From Deltaproteobacteria bacterium (GTDB taxonomy: Bacteria; Myxococcota; B64-G9), in NCBI GenBank assembly GCA_030591745.1, contig JAUVAM010000037.1:1-11652 (forward strand): a stretch of 11,652 nucleotides of DNA, read 5' to 3'. The notes beneath the pieces are model-generated. The model searched no databases. It was not told the origin of the DNA and worked only from the letters and a program-made list of their open reading frames with translations. How positions within the stretch are numbered: the first letter of the stretch is position 1; the number at the start of each line of letters is the position of its first letter. A program made the translations under genes and the position numbers. Of the stretch, positions 1 through 6,159 are shown piece after piece.

Positions 1-81
1 AACCAGCCGCCGCGAATGCTTCAGGGGTCGCGCGAACAGCGGGCCAAAAAAGTCAAAATGGGCGGTGAGAAACTTGGCCAA
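1..81 (-). CDS. possible 5' end of an unrecognised gene running off the left edge
   Basis: On the minus strand one reading frame stays open from a TTG codon at 81-79 to the left edge. It gives about 27 residues beginning (M)AKFLTAHFDFFGPLFARP, a mixed hydrophobic and basic stretch that reads more like protein than the alternatives. A TAG lies a few codons upstream, so the gene would have to start at this TTG or further left. No strong ribosome binding site precedes it. I do not recognise the product. If real, it would lie downstream of the C25 peptidase gene in the same direction. The plus-strand frames here are also open, so this is a weak call. Confidence 0.2.
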   Translation of the reverse strand, partial: MAKFLTAHFDFFGPLFARPLKHSRRLV

Positions 82-173
82 CCGGCCTGCCGACTATGAA
101 TACAATCCCCATGCCAAAAACGGATCTCTGAATTTCAAGCACTTAGCGTCTACAGAATGGCGAGAAGGGGGGT

Positions 174-186
174 CCGGTTCAACCGG
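174..186. repeat. short perfect palindrome downstream of the C25 peptidase gene
   Basis: CCGGTT-C-AACCGG is a 6-bp inverted repeat around a single base, about 20 bases past the stop codon of the peptidase gene. It could form a short hairpin in the 3' untranslated RNA, but no T-run follows in the minus direction, so it is not a classical terminator. It may be chance. Confidence 0.3.
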
Positions 187-206
187 CGTGTCACAAAAGA
201 CCCACC

Positions 207-3131
207 CTATGGAAGCAAGGGATTGGGCGTGGTGGGATCGCCTAAGAGGCCGTAGCTGTCCAAGAGGTCGTCCATGGCCTCATTCTCAAGTCCGCCGAGG
301 ACTTGCTTGGCCGAGAGAAGGGCCTGACCCAAAGTCCGTGCTTCACCGGAGCTCAGCCTGCAGAGTACTTGCTCGGCCAGCAAGTCCAGCGACCGCGGGT
401 CCGACAAGGTGGCGGCGGCCGCCACGGCCACGGCACCGCCTGTGGGATTACGCACCCAGGCCCAAGCCAAAGACTCGCCCCAGGGGCCACCGAAAGCGCC
501 GTCGAAACAAGTCCAGGACAAAAGCACGACGGGCTTGGCGTTGCTCAGGTTCAGGGCATCGTCTACGTCCATCCAAACGGGAGACGAAGACCAGCCGCTG
601 ACAAATGCGTGCCCATGATAACTGACCAGAGCCACATCCCCATCCAGCGCGGCTTTCAGAGCATCCAGGGCCTGGGTCTCCTGCATTTTGCTCACGACGC
701 GAATGGCCGCGTTTTCAGAAAAGCAGGCACCTGCAATGCTTTCAACAGATAATTCGAAGGCCTTCGTGGGCTCGGGAAGCAAGGGATCGTAGTCATCGGC
801 CAGAAAGAGAATCTCTTGGGCCGACATCTCGGAGCTGGGCTCCGACTTGGCAAGCCAATCCCAAGCCTCTGCCTCGCCCTCGAAAGACAAACGACCCACC
901 GCCAGAACCGGAGCTCCTGAAACATCCAGGCCGTACCAAGCATCGCTTACGAATTCATACCCATGCTGCCTGCTGCGAGCGAATGGCGCAGGCACGAGCT
1001 CAGCAGGCCCCGCCTCCAGATGGCCCAAGGGATCCACGCTGCCGGAGCCCAACAAAAGTAAATATTCTGGCTCACTCTGAGACAAGGCGTGATGCACCAG
1101 GGCGCGAATCGCCAGGGGATCGGGGCGACCGAAGCTGTAGCTATCGAAAACAGCCTGCACATCCAACACCAGGCTCGCCAGACCTTGGCGAGCATGACGC
1201 GCCGCCAAGGACTGAGCCGCTTCCAGCAGGCTGCTGTGCGCTACCAGCAACACGTCAGCCTTCATGGCCTGCTGCTTCAGGTCCAGCGTGCTCCAAGAAC
1301 CCAAGGCCAGGGGTTCCGGCAGGGTCTCGGACCGAGGAACCACCAGATAGCGATGTGTTCCCATCGGATTTTGCCAACGCAACTCATCATCCGATACGGA
1401 GAGACCCAAAACCTGCCGCGGCTCTTTTGGATCCGTCACGTCAAAGACCCGGGCACTGCCCTCGCCGAGCATTCGGATGGCCACACATGCGCCACCAGGC
1501 GCAGTAAAAGTCATGCCACCTTCATCCAGCACGGGCTCTCGCCCGTAGGCCACCTCGACTCGATCCAGGGCCACCATGTCCCAGGGCGCATCGGAGCCCA
1601 AGTTCAACTCGAGTCGGTTGGCACCATGCTGAAGCAAACCTGCCGGCACATCGATCTCAATCCAATGAAGCTCGGCACCATCCCAAATCGACTCGGCCAA
1701 AGCCTGTCCGTTCAAATCCACGTTGAGCTTGTGAATGCCTCCAAAACCCATCATGGCCAAGCGAAGCCGCGCCGGCACCGAGGCCGGATCCGGCAGATCC
1801 AATTCCACCTGTGCCGGCCAACCCACGAAGGTCCAGGCCCAGATGAAAGGATCATCACCGGGAGCCGCTACGTAGTAATAGCCCTGTTGCTGAAAATCGG
1901 CCTCAGAAGCCAAGGCGCTCAAGGGGTCAGCACAACGCCCCTTGACCATACGCTGACCCATGGCCCGAGTCTTACCGGGTTGCGAACGCAAAAACTCGCC
2001 CTCGGCATAGCGATCAGTCAGGGGATTCGCCACGAATAAGAACCCGTCGCCCTCGGTCAACATGGGCACCAGGCCGTCAGCCCGCGCAAGCGTGCCCTCG
2101 CCAGACCAGCGATGCAGACCTGGCTCCGTCGCAAGCCATCGCCATGGAGCGACAGCGCCGGGAAAGGGGCTGTGATTGGTCGTGGCCTTGCGGGCAGCAA
2201 AGGACCGTCGCCCTGGTTCTTTCCAATCGGGTCCATCCGGCCCCGCCACCAACAAGGGATGCAGGTGATTGCGTCCGTCAAAATCCATGTCTTCAATCAA
2301 ATAGGCATCGCCTGCCTGGCCGTCGCGATCCAAAAAACGGTAGGACTTGCCAACGGTCGCGTCACCCAGACCACGAACCAGGCCTGTCCGAAGAGGCGTC
2401 CAGCTATCTTTGCCGTCCAGGCGATATAGCATGAAGCCCGCGTTCTTCCGCTCGCTGGCCGTGGCCCAACGCAGTTCCACACCCTGCTTAAGCACCTGAG
2501 CCGAGGCGCCCAGGAGACTTACGGAGCGAGGCTCAATGCCGTCACCAGCCGCGCCATCGTAAATAATGAAACCATCATCCACCGTGCCCGGTTCCGGCGA
2601 GGCGTCGACCGTACCGTCCGGCTTACCCGTTGCGGCAAAAGAGATACCAAAAGTATCCGAGCCGTTTTCCAGACCCAACACGCTGTATGGGATGGCCACT
2701 TCAATCCAGAGATCGTCATAGGCCCAGTCGGCCACCGAGCCCACCAGATTGCCGTCGCCGTCGGTGATCGCGCCTTCGGTGATCTCGATGACCCGATCCT
2801 CGGTACCGGAAATCTGCCCGTCGCCGTCGATGTCCAGATAGATATAAATATCCACGTCGTTGCCGCCGATGGTCGGGCGGAACTTGGAGATGAACTCGAT
2901 GGCCAAATACAAGTAGCCGTCATCTCCAGAGCTGTTGTCGTCGGTCACCCAAAGCTGGGTGATATCCGCCCAGGGTGGTGGCATGTCGCTGGACTGGTCC
3001 AAGAATCCAAAGGCGTCGACCGGCCAGTCGGACAGGTCGCCGTCCACCGTGATGGTGGCGTCGGCCCAAACCGGCATGGCAAAAACGCATAAGAGGATTC
3101 CCAGCCAGAGCCCGATGATTCTTCGGCCCAT
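207..3131 (-). CDS. secreted C25 (gingipain-like) cysteine peptidase with N-terminal beta-sandwich domain
   Basis: About 974 residues. The N-terminus is a Sec signal peptide (MGRRIIGLWLGILLCVFAM, likely cut after PVWA). An in-frame ATG four codons upstream (3143) is possible, but GGAGGAG lies just ahead of the ATG at 3131 and favours it. Residues about 25-190 look like a CBM9/DOMON-type beta-sandwich (starting ITVDGDLSDWP) carrying a calcium-loop-like DIDGDGQIS. A fibronectin-III-like segment of the type VELRWATASERKNAGF follows. The last ~350 residues resemble the gingipain fold, with the two expected catalytic positions: His839 in SYHGHAF and Cys875 in SWTCFDGAFGG. C25 enzymes are secreted cysteine endopeptidases. 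I see no type IX sorting domain or C-terminal anchor. The gene is divergent from the RiPP operon, so a role in cleaving the exported peptide is possible but inferred. It could equally be an unrelated exoprotease. Confidence 0.8.
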   Translation of the reverse strand: MGRRIIGLWLGILLCVFAMPVWADATITVDGDLSDWPVDAFGFLDQSSDMPPPWADITQLWVTDDNSSGDDGYLYLAIEFISKFRPTIGGNDVDIYIYLDIDGDGQISGTEDRVIEITEGAITDGDGNLVGSVADWAYDDLWIEVAIPYSVLGLENGSDTFGISFAATGKPDGTVDASPEPGTVDDGFIIYDGAAGDGIEPRSVSLLGASAQVLKQGVELRWATASERKNAGFMLYRLDGKDSWTPLRTGLVRGLGDATVGKSYRFLDRDGQAGDAYLIEDMDFDGRNHLHPLLVAGPDGPDWKEPGRRSFAARKATTNHSPFPGAVAPWRWLATEPGLHRWSGEGTLARADGLVPMLTEGDGFLFVANPLTDRYAEGEFLRSQPGKTRAMGQRMVKGRCADPLSALASEADFQQQGYYYVAAPGDDPFIWAWTFVGWPAQVELDLPDPASVPARLRLAMMGFGGIHKLNVDLNGQALAESIWDGAELHWIEIDVPAGLLQHGANRLELNLGSDAPWDMVALDRVEVAYGREPVLDEGGMTFTAPGGACVAIRMLGEGSARVFDVTDPKEPRQVLGLSVSDDELRWQNPMGTHRYLVVPRSETLPEPLALGSWSTLDLKQQAMKADVLLVAHSSLLEAAQSLAARHARQGLASLVLDVQAVFDSYSFGRPDPLAIRALVHHALSQSEPEYLLLLGSGSVDPLGHLEAGPAELVPAPFARSRQHGYEFVSDAWYGLDVSGAPVLAVGRLSFEGEAEAWDWLAKSEPSSEMSAQEILFLADDYDPLLPEPTKAFELSVESIAGACFSENAAIRVVSKMQETQALDALKAALDGDVALVSYHGHAFVSGWSSSPVWMDVDDALNLSNAKPVVLLSWTCFDGAFGGPWGESLAWAWVRNPTGGAVAVAAAATLSDPRSLDLLAEQVLCRLSSGEARTLGQALLSAKQVLGGLENEAMDDLLDSYGLLGDPTTPNPLLP

Positions 3132-3142
3132 GGCCTCCTCCA
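3131..3142 (-). promoter_or_regulatory. ribosome binding site deciding the C25 peptidase start
   Basis: Reading the minus strand, the sequence ATGGAGGAGGCCATG carries two in-frame ATGs. GGAGGA lies about four bases before the second ATG (3131). The resulting protein begins directly with the basic n-region of the signal peptide (MGRR), which supports that start over the upstream one at 3143. Confidence 0.5.
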
Positions 3143-3197
3143 TCCAGTCCCTTGGCTTTCCGACCCCTCAGTCGGCCAAGAGACCAATTGATAAATA

Positions 3198-3227
3198 AGT
3201 ATACTCCAAAAAGGCCGAGAAGACCAA
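3198..3227 (-). promoter_or_regulatory. candidate promoter for the C25 peptidase gene
   Basis: On the minus strand a TATACT (3203-3198) matches five of six bases of a sigma-70 -10 box. TTGGTC lies 18 bases upstream as a weak -35. A transcript would start near 3190 and have a leader of about 60 bases before the ATG at 3131. This is motif matching by eye only. Confidence 0.35.
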
Positions 3228-3254
3228 GCGCCAAAAGACCCCGAATATCCTTTG

Positions 3255-3283
3255 TTGACAGAATCATAGCCAGGGGCCAAAAT
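3255..3283 (+). promoter_or_regulatory. candidate sigma-70 promoter of the RiPP operon
   Basis: TTGACA at 3255-3260 is a perfect -35 hexamer. After 17 bases CAAAAT (3278-3283) is an acceptable -10 (four of six). Transcription would begin near 3290, giving a very short leader before the chaperone ATG at 3308. The position between two divergent genes fits. No operator repeats are obvious. Confidence 0.45.
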
Positions 3284-3307
3284 TAACCAACTAGTGGAGA
3301 GAACCTT

Positions 3308-3610
3308 ATGGATTTCGATGCCAAAATCATCTGGAAACACAGCGACAAAGTAGCCACTCGACAAATCGGCGACGAACTCCTGGTGATTCCAATTCGCAGC
3401 AGTCCTTCCCAGCCCATGGGGGTTTCTACCCTGAATCATACGGCATCCGCCCTGTGGCATTGGATGGATGGAACGCGAGATTTCGATGCACTGGTCTTGG
3501 CCATGTGTGAGCGCTTTCAGGTGGACGAAGAACAGGCGCGTGCCGACGTCGAGGTTTGTTGCAGCGATCTGCTGGCCATGGGTGCCATCGAGGATGCGCA
3601 AAGTCCATGA
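3308..3610 (+). CDS. PqqD-like peptide chaperone (RiPP recognition element)
   Basis: 100 residues, the usual size for stand-alone PqqD-family proteins. These bind the leader of a precursor peptide and present it to a radical SAM enzyme in the cytoplasm. The N-terminal half gives short beta strands (KVATRQIGDELLVIPI). The second half carries the family pattern LNHTASALWHWMDGTRDF, then a helical segment ending DLLAMGAIE, much like the LN-A-W-L-DG-...-DLL--G-I layout of PqqD. The start at 3308 is well supported by GGAGAG at 3296-3301 with six bases of spacing. The stop TGA overlaps the ATG of the radical SAM gene (ATGA at 3607-3610), which indicates translational coupling. It is the first gene of the operon. 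PQQ itself is not the product, since pqqA/B/C are absent. Confidence 0.85.
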   Translation: MDFDAKIIWKHSDKVATRQIGDELLVIPIRSSPSQPMGVSTLNHTASALWHWMDGTRDFDALVLAMCERFQVDEEQARADVEVCCSDLLAMGAIEDAQSP

Positions 3611-4674
3611 GCCTTCGGCATATGGACAATGCCTGGTTCCGCAACAATTTGGCCCACAATCTTGGCGGCAAGCGACATCCATTCACCGGCACCTTCGAAC
3701 TAACCTGGCGCTGCAACCTCCGTTGTCGGCACTGCTATCTCGGTGGCCAGACCTTCCCATTGCCGGAGCTGGACACCCCTTCCATCCAGAAGCTGCTGGA
3801 CCAGGTGGCGGAGGCGGGTTGCCTGACCCTGTCCATCACGGGCGGCGAACCCACCCTCAGACAAGATTTTGAAAGCATCTGGCAACACGCCCACGGCCTG
3901 GGCTTCCTGCTCAATCTCTTCACCAATGGAACCTTGATCGACGAGAGTCGAGCCCAATTCTTGGCCCAACATCCACCCCAAAACATCGAAGTCTCGATCT
4001 ACGGCGCCAGCCCCGAAATCTACAAAAAAGTAACGGGCTCGGCCGAGGCCTACGAGCAAGCCTACCAGGGCATCGAACGCATGCGAGCACTCGACCTGCC
4101 GGTCATGCTCAAAACGGTGCTACAAAAAGACCTGGCAAACGAAGCCCAGGGCATGGTCGAGGCCGCGAAGGCACAAGGCTTGCGAATACGCATGGATCCC
4201 GCCATCGATCCGCGGCTGGACAAGACCGACGAGCCACTCGATTATCGTGTCCCGGCCGAGCAAGCCAGCAAGTTGGAGATGCGAGCATTCGACAAGGCCG
4301 AACAAGTCAAAGAGTACCATCAGAACTGGCAAAGGCACCCTGAGTCCTGGAGCCAAAGCCCCTGTGGCGCCGGACACCAATCCTTCCATCTGGATCCAGG
4401 AGGGCGCATCATGCCCTGCCTGTTGGTCAGAAGACCTGTCTTTGATCCGCAGGCCAGCAGCTTCCTTGCGGCATGGGAGGCCATGGGGAAACAGGGTCGA
4501 ATCCACTTCGCCGAATCATCACCTTGTTTCGGATGTGAATTGCAGCACCTTTGCAGCCAGTGCCCCGGCATCGATTCTCTGGGCCAAAAGCCACGACATC
4601 GCTTCGATTCGGAATACTACAATTGCCAGGTGGCGCAACTCAGGGCAAATATGCTAGAATCGACTGGGGCTTGA
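3607..4674 (+). CDS. radical SAM/SPASM peptide-modifying enzyme
   Basis: 355 residues. The radical SAM cluster motif is C36-NLR-C40-RH-C43 in FELTWRCNLRCRHCY, followed by the SAM-binding TGGEPTLR. The C-terminal SPASM region has seven Cys in typical spacing: Cys253, 271 (GGRIMPC), 307, 310, 316, 319 and 340, enough to hold two auxiliary 4Fe-4S clusters. Enzymes of this build (PqqE, AlbA, mycofactocin MftC) form thioether or C-C bonds or other changes in peptide substrates by radical chemistry, which needs low oxygen or reducing conditions. The start at 3607 overlaps the chaperone stop; an in-frame ATG at 3622 lacks a better ribosome binding site. The precursor gene starts nine bases after the stop, so the likely substrate is next door. 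The exact reaction cannot be told from sequence. Confidence 0.92.
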   Translation: MSLRHMDNAWFRNNLAHNLGGKRHPFTGTFELTWRCNLRCRHCYLGGQTFPLPELDTPSIQKLLDQVAEAGCLTLSITGGEPTLRQDFESIWQHAHGLGFLLNLFTNGTLIDESRAQFLAQHPPQNIEVSIYGASPEIYKKVTGSAEAYEQAYQGIERMRALDLPVMLKTVLQKDLANEAQGMVEAAKAQGLRIRMDPAIDPRLDKTDEPLDYRVPAEQASKLEMRAFDKAEQVKEYHQNWQRHPESWSQSPCGAGHQSFHLDPGGRIMPCLLVRRPVFDPQASSFLAAWEAMGKQGRIHFAESSPCFGCELQHLCSQCPGIDSLGQKPRHRFDSEYYNCQVAQLRANMLESTGA

Positions 4675-4683
4675 GAAGAGGTC

Positions 4684-4887
4684 ATGGACAAAAATAATCC
4701 ACAACCTGAACAAACCGGGCCCAAAAAAGATCCCTCCCGCGAAATTTACACGGCCCCGAGCGTCACCTTTGTCGAGTTGGTGGTCGAGGAAGCGTTGATG
4801 AGCATTTGTAAGGGGGGCATTGGATCGGGCCCTATCGGACCCGGTTGTAGCGGTGGATCCCCAGGGTGCTTGGGAGGCGGCAGCTGA
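4684..4887 (+). CDS. RiPP precursor peptide, Gly/Cys-rich core with C-terminal Ser
   Basis: 67 residues. The first ~20 are charged and Pro-rich. A leader-like segment follows (EIYTAPSVTFVELVVEEALM, residues 20-39), with a Y-x-x-P motif and an acidic amphipathic helix typical of leaders read by PqqD-like domains. From Cys42 the peptide becomes CKGG, then a tail made mostly of Gly, Ser, Pro, Ile and Cys with Cys55, Cys62 and a final GGGS. Cleavage might fall near Gly44-Gly45, leaving a 22-residue core with two Cys. The start has AGAAGAGG only two bases upstream of the ATG. It sits between the modifying enzyme and the kinase gene, which is how precursors are often placed. I do not recognise it as a known named family. 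The core has no Thr and few aromatic residues, so thioether bonds from Cys to Gly or Ser carbons are the obvious chemical option. Confidence 0.8.
   Translation: MDKNNPQPEQTGPKKDPSREIYTAPSVTFVELVVEEALMSICKGGIGSGPIGPGCSGGSPGCLGGGS
4872..4886 (+). promoter_or_regulatory. ribosome binding site preceding a possible CTG start
   Basis: GGGAGG at 4872-4877 lies six bases ahead of CTG 4884-4886. CTG overlaps the precursor stop TGA by two bases (CTGA), mirroring the ATGA overlap between the chaperone and radical SAM genes. The only nearby conventional alternatives in frame are GTG 4866, which lacks a good ribosome binding site, and TTG 4914/GTG 4917. Confidence 0.45.
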
Positions 4888-5738
4888 ATTCCTTTTTATC
4901 GGTCGGCGATTTATTGGTGGAGGTCACCGGGCCTGGGGCGGAATTGGTCCCCGAGGGCTTGCGGCCCTTTCTTGCCGAGCCCAATCGTCCAATCGACTTC
5001 ACATGCCAAAGCCGACCCGGGCCCGTCGCAGCGGTCGACGATGAGGATCTGCTCTTTGATTCGGGCGGAGTTTGGAAATTGGGGCGTTCGGATGATGGCT
5101 TTCGCCTGGTCCTGCACGCCGAGGGTCGGCCCTATCATTCATTGGAGCTGAACACCGCGCTCGACCGGGCGGTGGCCGTGCTGGATTCGGGGTTTTTGCC
5201 GGCCGAAGAGACTCGCTTTCCCTTGCGAGCCCCCATGCATGAGCTTTGGAGTTCTTTTTTGCTCATGCGCGGACGAGGGCTTTTGCTGCACGCCTGCGGC
5301 TGGTTGGTTGAGGATCGGGTCCACATCTTCGCCGGTCAATCGGGTGCCGGCAAGTCCACCCTGGCGGGCGTCTTGAACCAAAGTGGCAGGGGACAAATTC
5401 TGAGCGATGACCGGCTGATTCTTCGGCCCACGGGCCAAGGTGATTTTCGCGTTTTCGGCACCCCCTGGCATGGAGAGCTGCAACACGCCCTGCCCCGCTC
5501 GGGCAAGGTGGCTTCCATCGATTTTCTTGCCAAGGCCAAAGAACCGAAGCGAAACCCCATGGGCAAAGCCCTGGCCGCGGCCCGCTTGACTTCCGTCTGC
5601 TTCTTGGCGGGTTGGCCACGACAGGATTTGGCCCAAGTGTTAGACACCTGCGCACAAGTGGTGGCAACCGTGCCCATGGCTGAACTTGCCTTTGCCCCGG
5701 ACCAAAGCGTCATGCGGGTTCTCAGCGGCGAAACCTGA
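4884..5738 (+). CDS. HPr-kinase-like ATP-binding protein, candidate peptide kinase
   Basis: About 284 residues from the proposed CTG start. The P-loop GQSGAGKST is at about 151-159, preceded by a LLLHACGW strand as in HprK-related proteins. SDDR follows at about 174-177 and GTPWHGE at about 192-198, the order of Walker A, Walker B-like and C-terminal lid motifs in the HprK C-domain. The HPrK/P regulatory N-domain of Firmicutes is missing; the first 130 residues are unlike it. Related proteins near lasso and PqqD/radical-SAM loci include kinases that phosphorylate the C-terminal Ser of lasso precursors. The neighbouring precursor ends in Ser, so peptide phosphorylation is a reasonable inference. 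A GTG at 4866 would add six residues, but GGGAGG six bases before CTG4884 fits the CTG better. It is likely cytoplasmic and translationally coupled. Confidence 0.8.
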   Translation: MNSFLSVGDLLVEVTGPGAELVPEGLRPFLAEPNRPIDFTCQSRPGPVAAVDDEDLLFDSGGVWKLGRSDDGFRLVLHAEGRPYHSLELNTALDRAVAVLDSGFLPAEETRFPLRAPMHELWSSFLLMRGRGLLLHACGWLVEDRVHIFAGQSGAGKSTLAGVLNQSGRGQILSDDRLILRPTGQGDFRVFGTPWHGELQHALPRSGKVASIDFLAKAKEPKRNPMGKALAAARLTSVCFLAGWPRQDLAQVLDTCAQVVATVPMAELAFAPDQSVMRVLSGET

Positions 5739-5742
5739 GGTC

Positions 5743-6159
5743 ATGGCTTTGCAGCGTGCCTTGCATATCGCGGACTTAGAAGCCCTGTGTTCCGACACCA
5801 TCGAGTTGGGAGGCACTTTGAGCTTCCGGGCGCGTGGTCATTGTATGCGTCCGGCTATCCAAGATGGGGACATGGTGAGCCTGGGCCCCGCGGGCGGGGA
5901 AGGCTGGCGTCTCGGCGATGTGGTTTTGGCCCGTGGCCCAGGGGGGCTTTGCCTGCACCGTATTGTGACGATGGGCGTGGGCCTGAATGGATCGTGGGTA
6001 GAGTTGGCGGCAGACGCTGATCCCTTACGCAGGGAAAAACTGCCAGTGGGTCTGGTGATGGCCAAGATGGTCGGCTTGCATGCTCAGCGTCGCGACAACT
6101 GGCTTCGGATCTTTCGTGTTTGTCAACATATGCGAGGCAACAACTCGCCTTCTGCTTGA
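5743..6159 (+). CDS. Sec11/SipW-like S26-family peptidase with Cys replacing the nucleophilic Ser
   Basis: 138 residues. The family pattern G-x-S-M-x-P-x-I-x-x-GD is seen as GHCMRPAIQDGD, with Cys34 where Ser is expected. WRLGDVVLARG follows, then LHRIV with His72, the catalytic His of the Sec11/SipW branch, and LAADADPL with Asp91/Asp93 near the usual Asp. There is no hydrophobic helix, so the protein is probably soluble, unlike true signal peptidases. Small proteins of this kind occur with HprK-like and PqqD genes in RiPP loci and are thought to process peptides. The Ser-to-Cys change could make it a thiol peptidase or an inactive binding protein. The start at 5743 is four bases after the kinase stop, with GAGG just two bases upstream. 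The 3' end overlaps the 3' end of hypE by 37 bp. Confidence 0.75.
   Translation: MALQRALHIADLEALCSDTIELGGTLSFRARGHCMRPAIQDGDMVSLGPAGGEGWRLGDVVLARGPGGLCLHRIVTMGVGLNGSWVELAADADPLRREKLPVGLVMAKMVGLHAQRRDNWLRIFRVCQHMRGNNSPSA

Noticed and set aside
1089..2039. Long plus-strand reading frame (316 codons) inside the C25 peptidase gene
   Set aside because: Antisense to a well-supported coding sequence, with His/Gln/Arg-rich composition and no recognisable domain.
2920..3267. Minus-strand reading frame of 115 codons that begins with a hydrophobic helix (LLALGLLGLFGVYLFINW) and a basic segment, upstream of and overlapping the C25 peptidase gene
   Set aside because: The first ~40 residues look like a membrane segment, but the rest is an Arg/His/Gly-rich out-of-frame reading of the peptidase gene. 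No good ribosome binding site precedes its ATG, and the candidate peptidase promoter lies inside it. A frameshift linking it to the peptidase is possible but unsupported, since the peptidase has its own signal peptide and ribosome binding site.
3308..4674. PQQ biosynthesis (pqqD-pqqE) as the identity of the chaperone and radical SAM pair
   Set aside because: There is no PqqA-like peptide with the Glu-Tyr core and no pqqB, pqqC or pqqF; the adjacent peptide is Gly/Cys-rich and followed by an HprK-like protein.
4866..5738. Regulatory HPr kinase/phosphorylase of carbon catabolite repression
   Set aside because: The N-terminal regulatory domain is missing and no HPr or PTS gene is nearby; operon context points to a peptide-modifying role.
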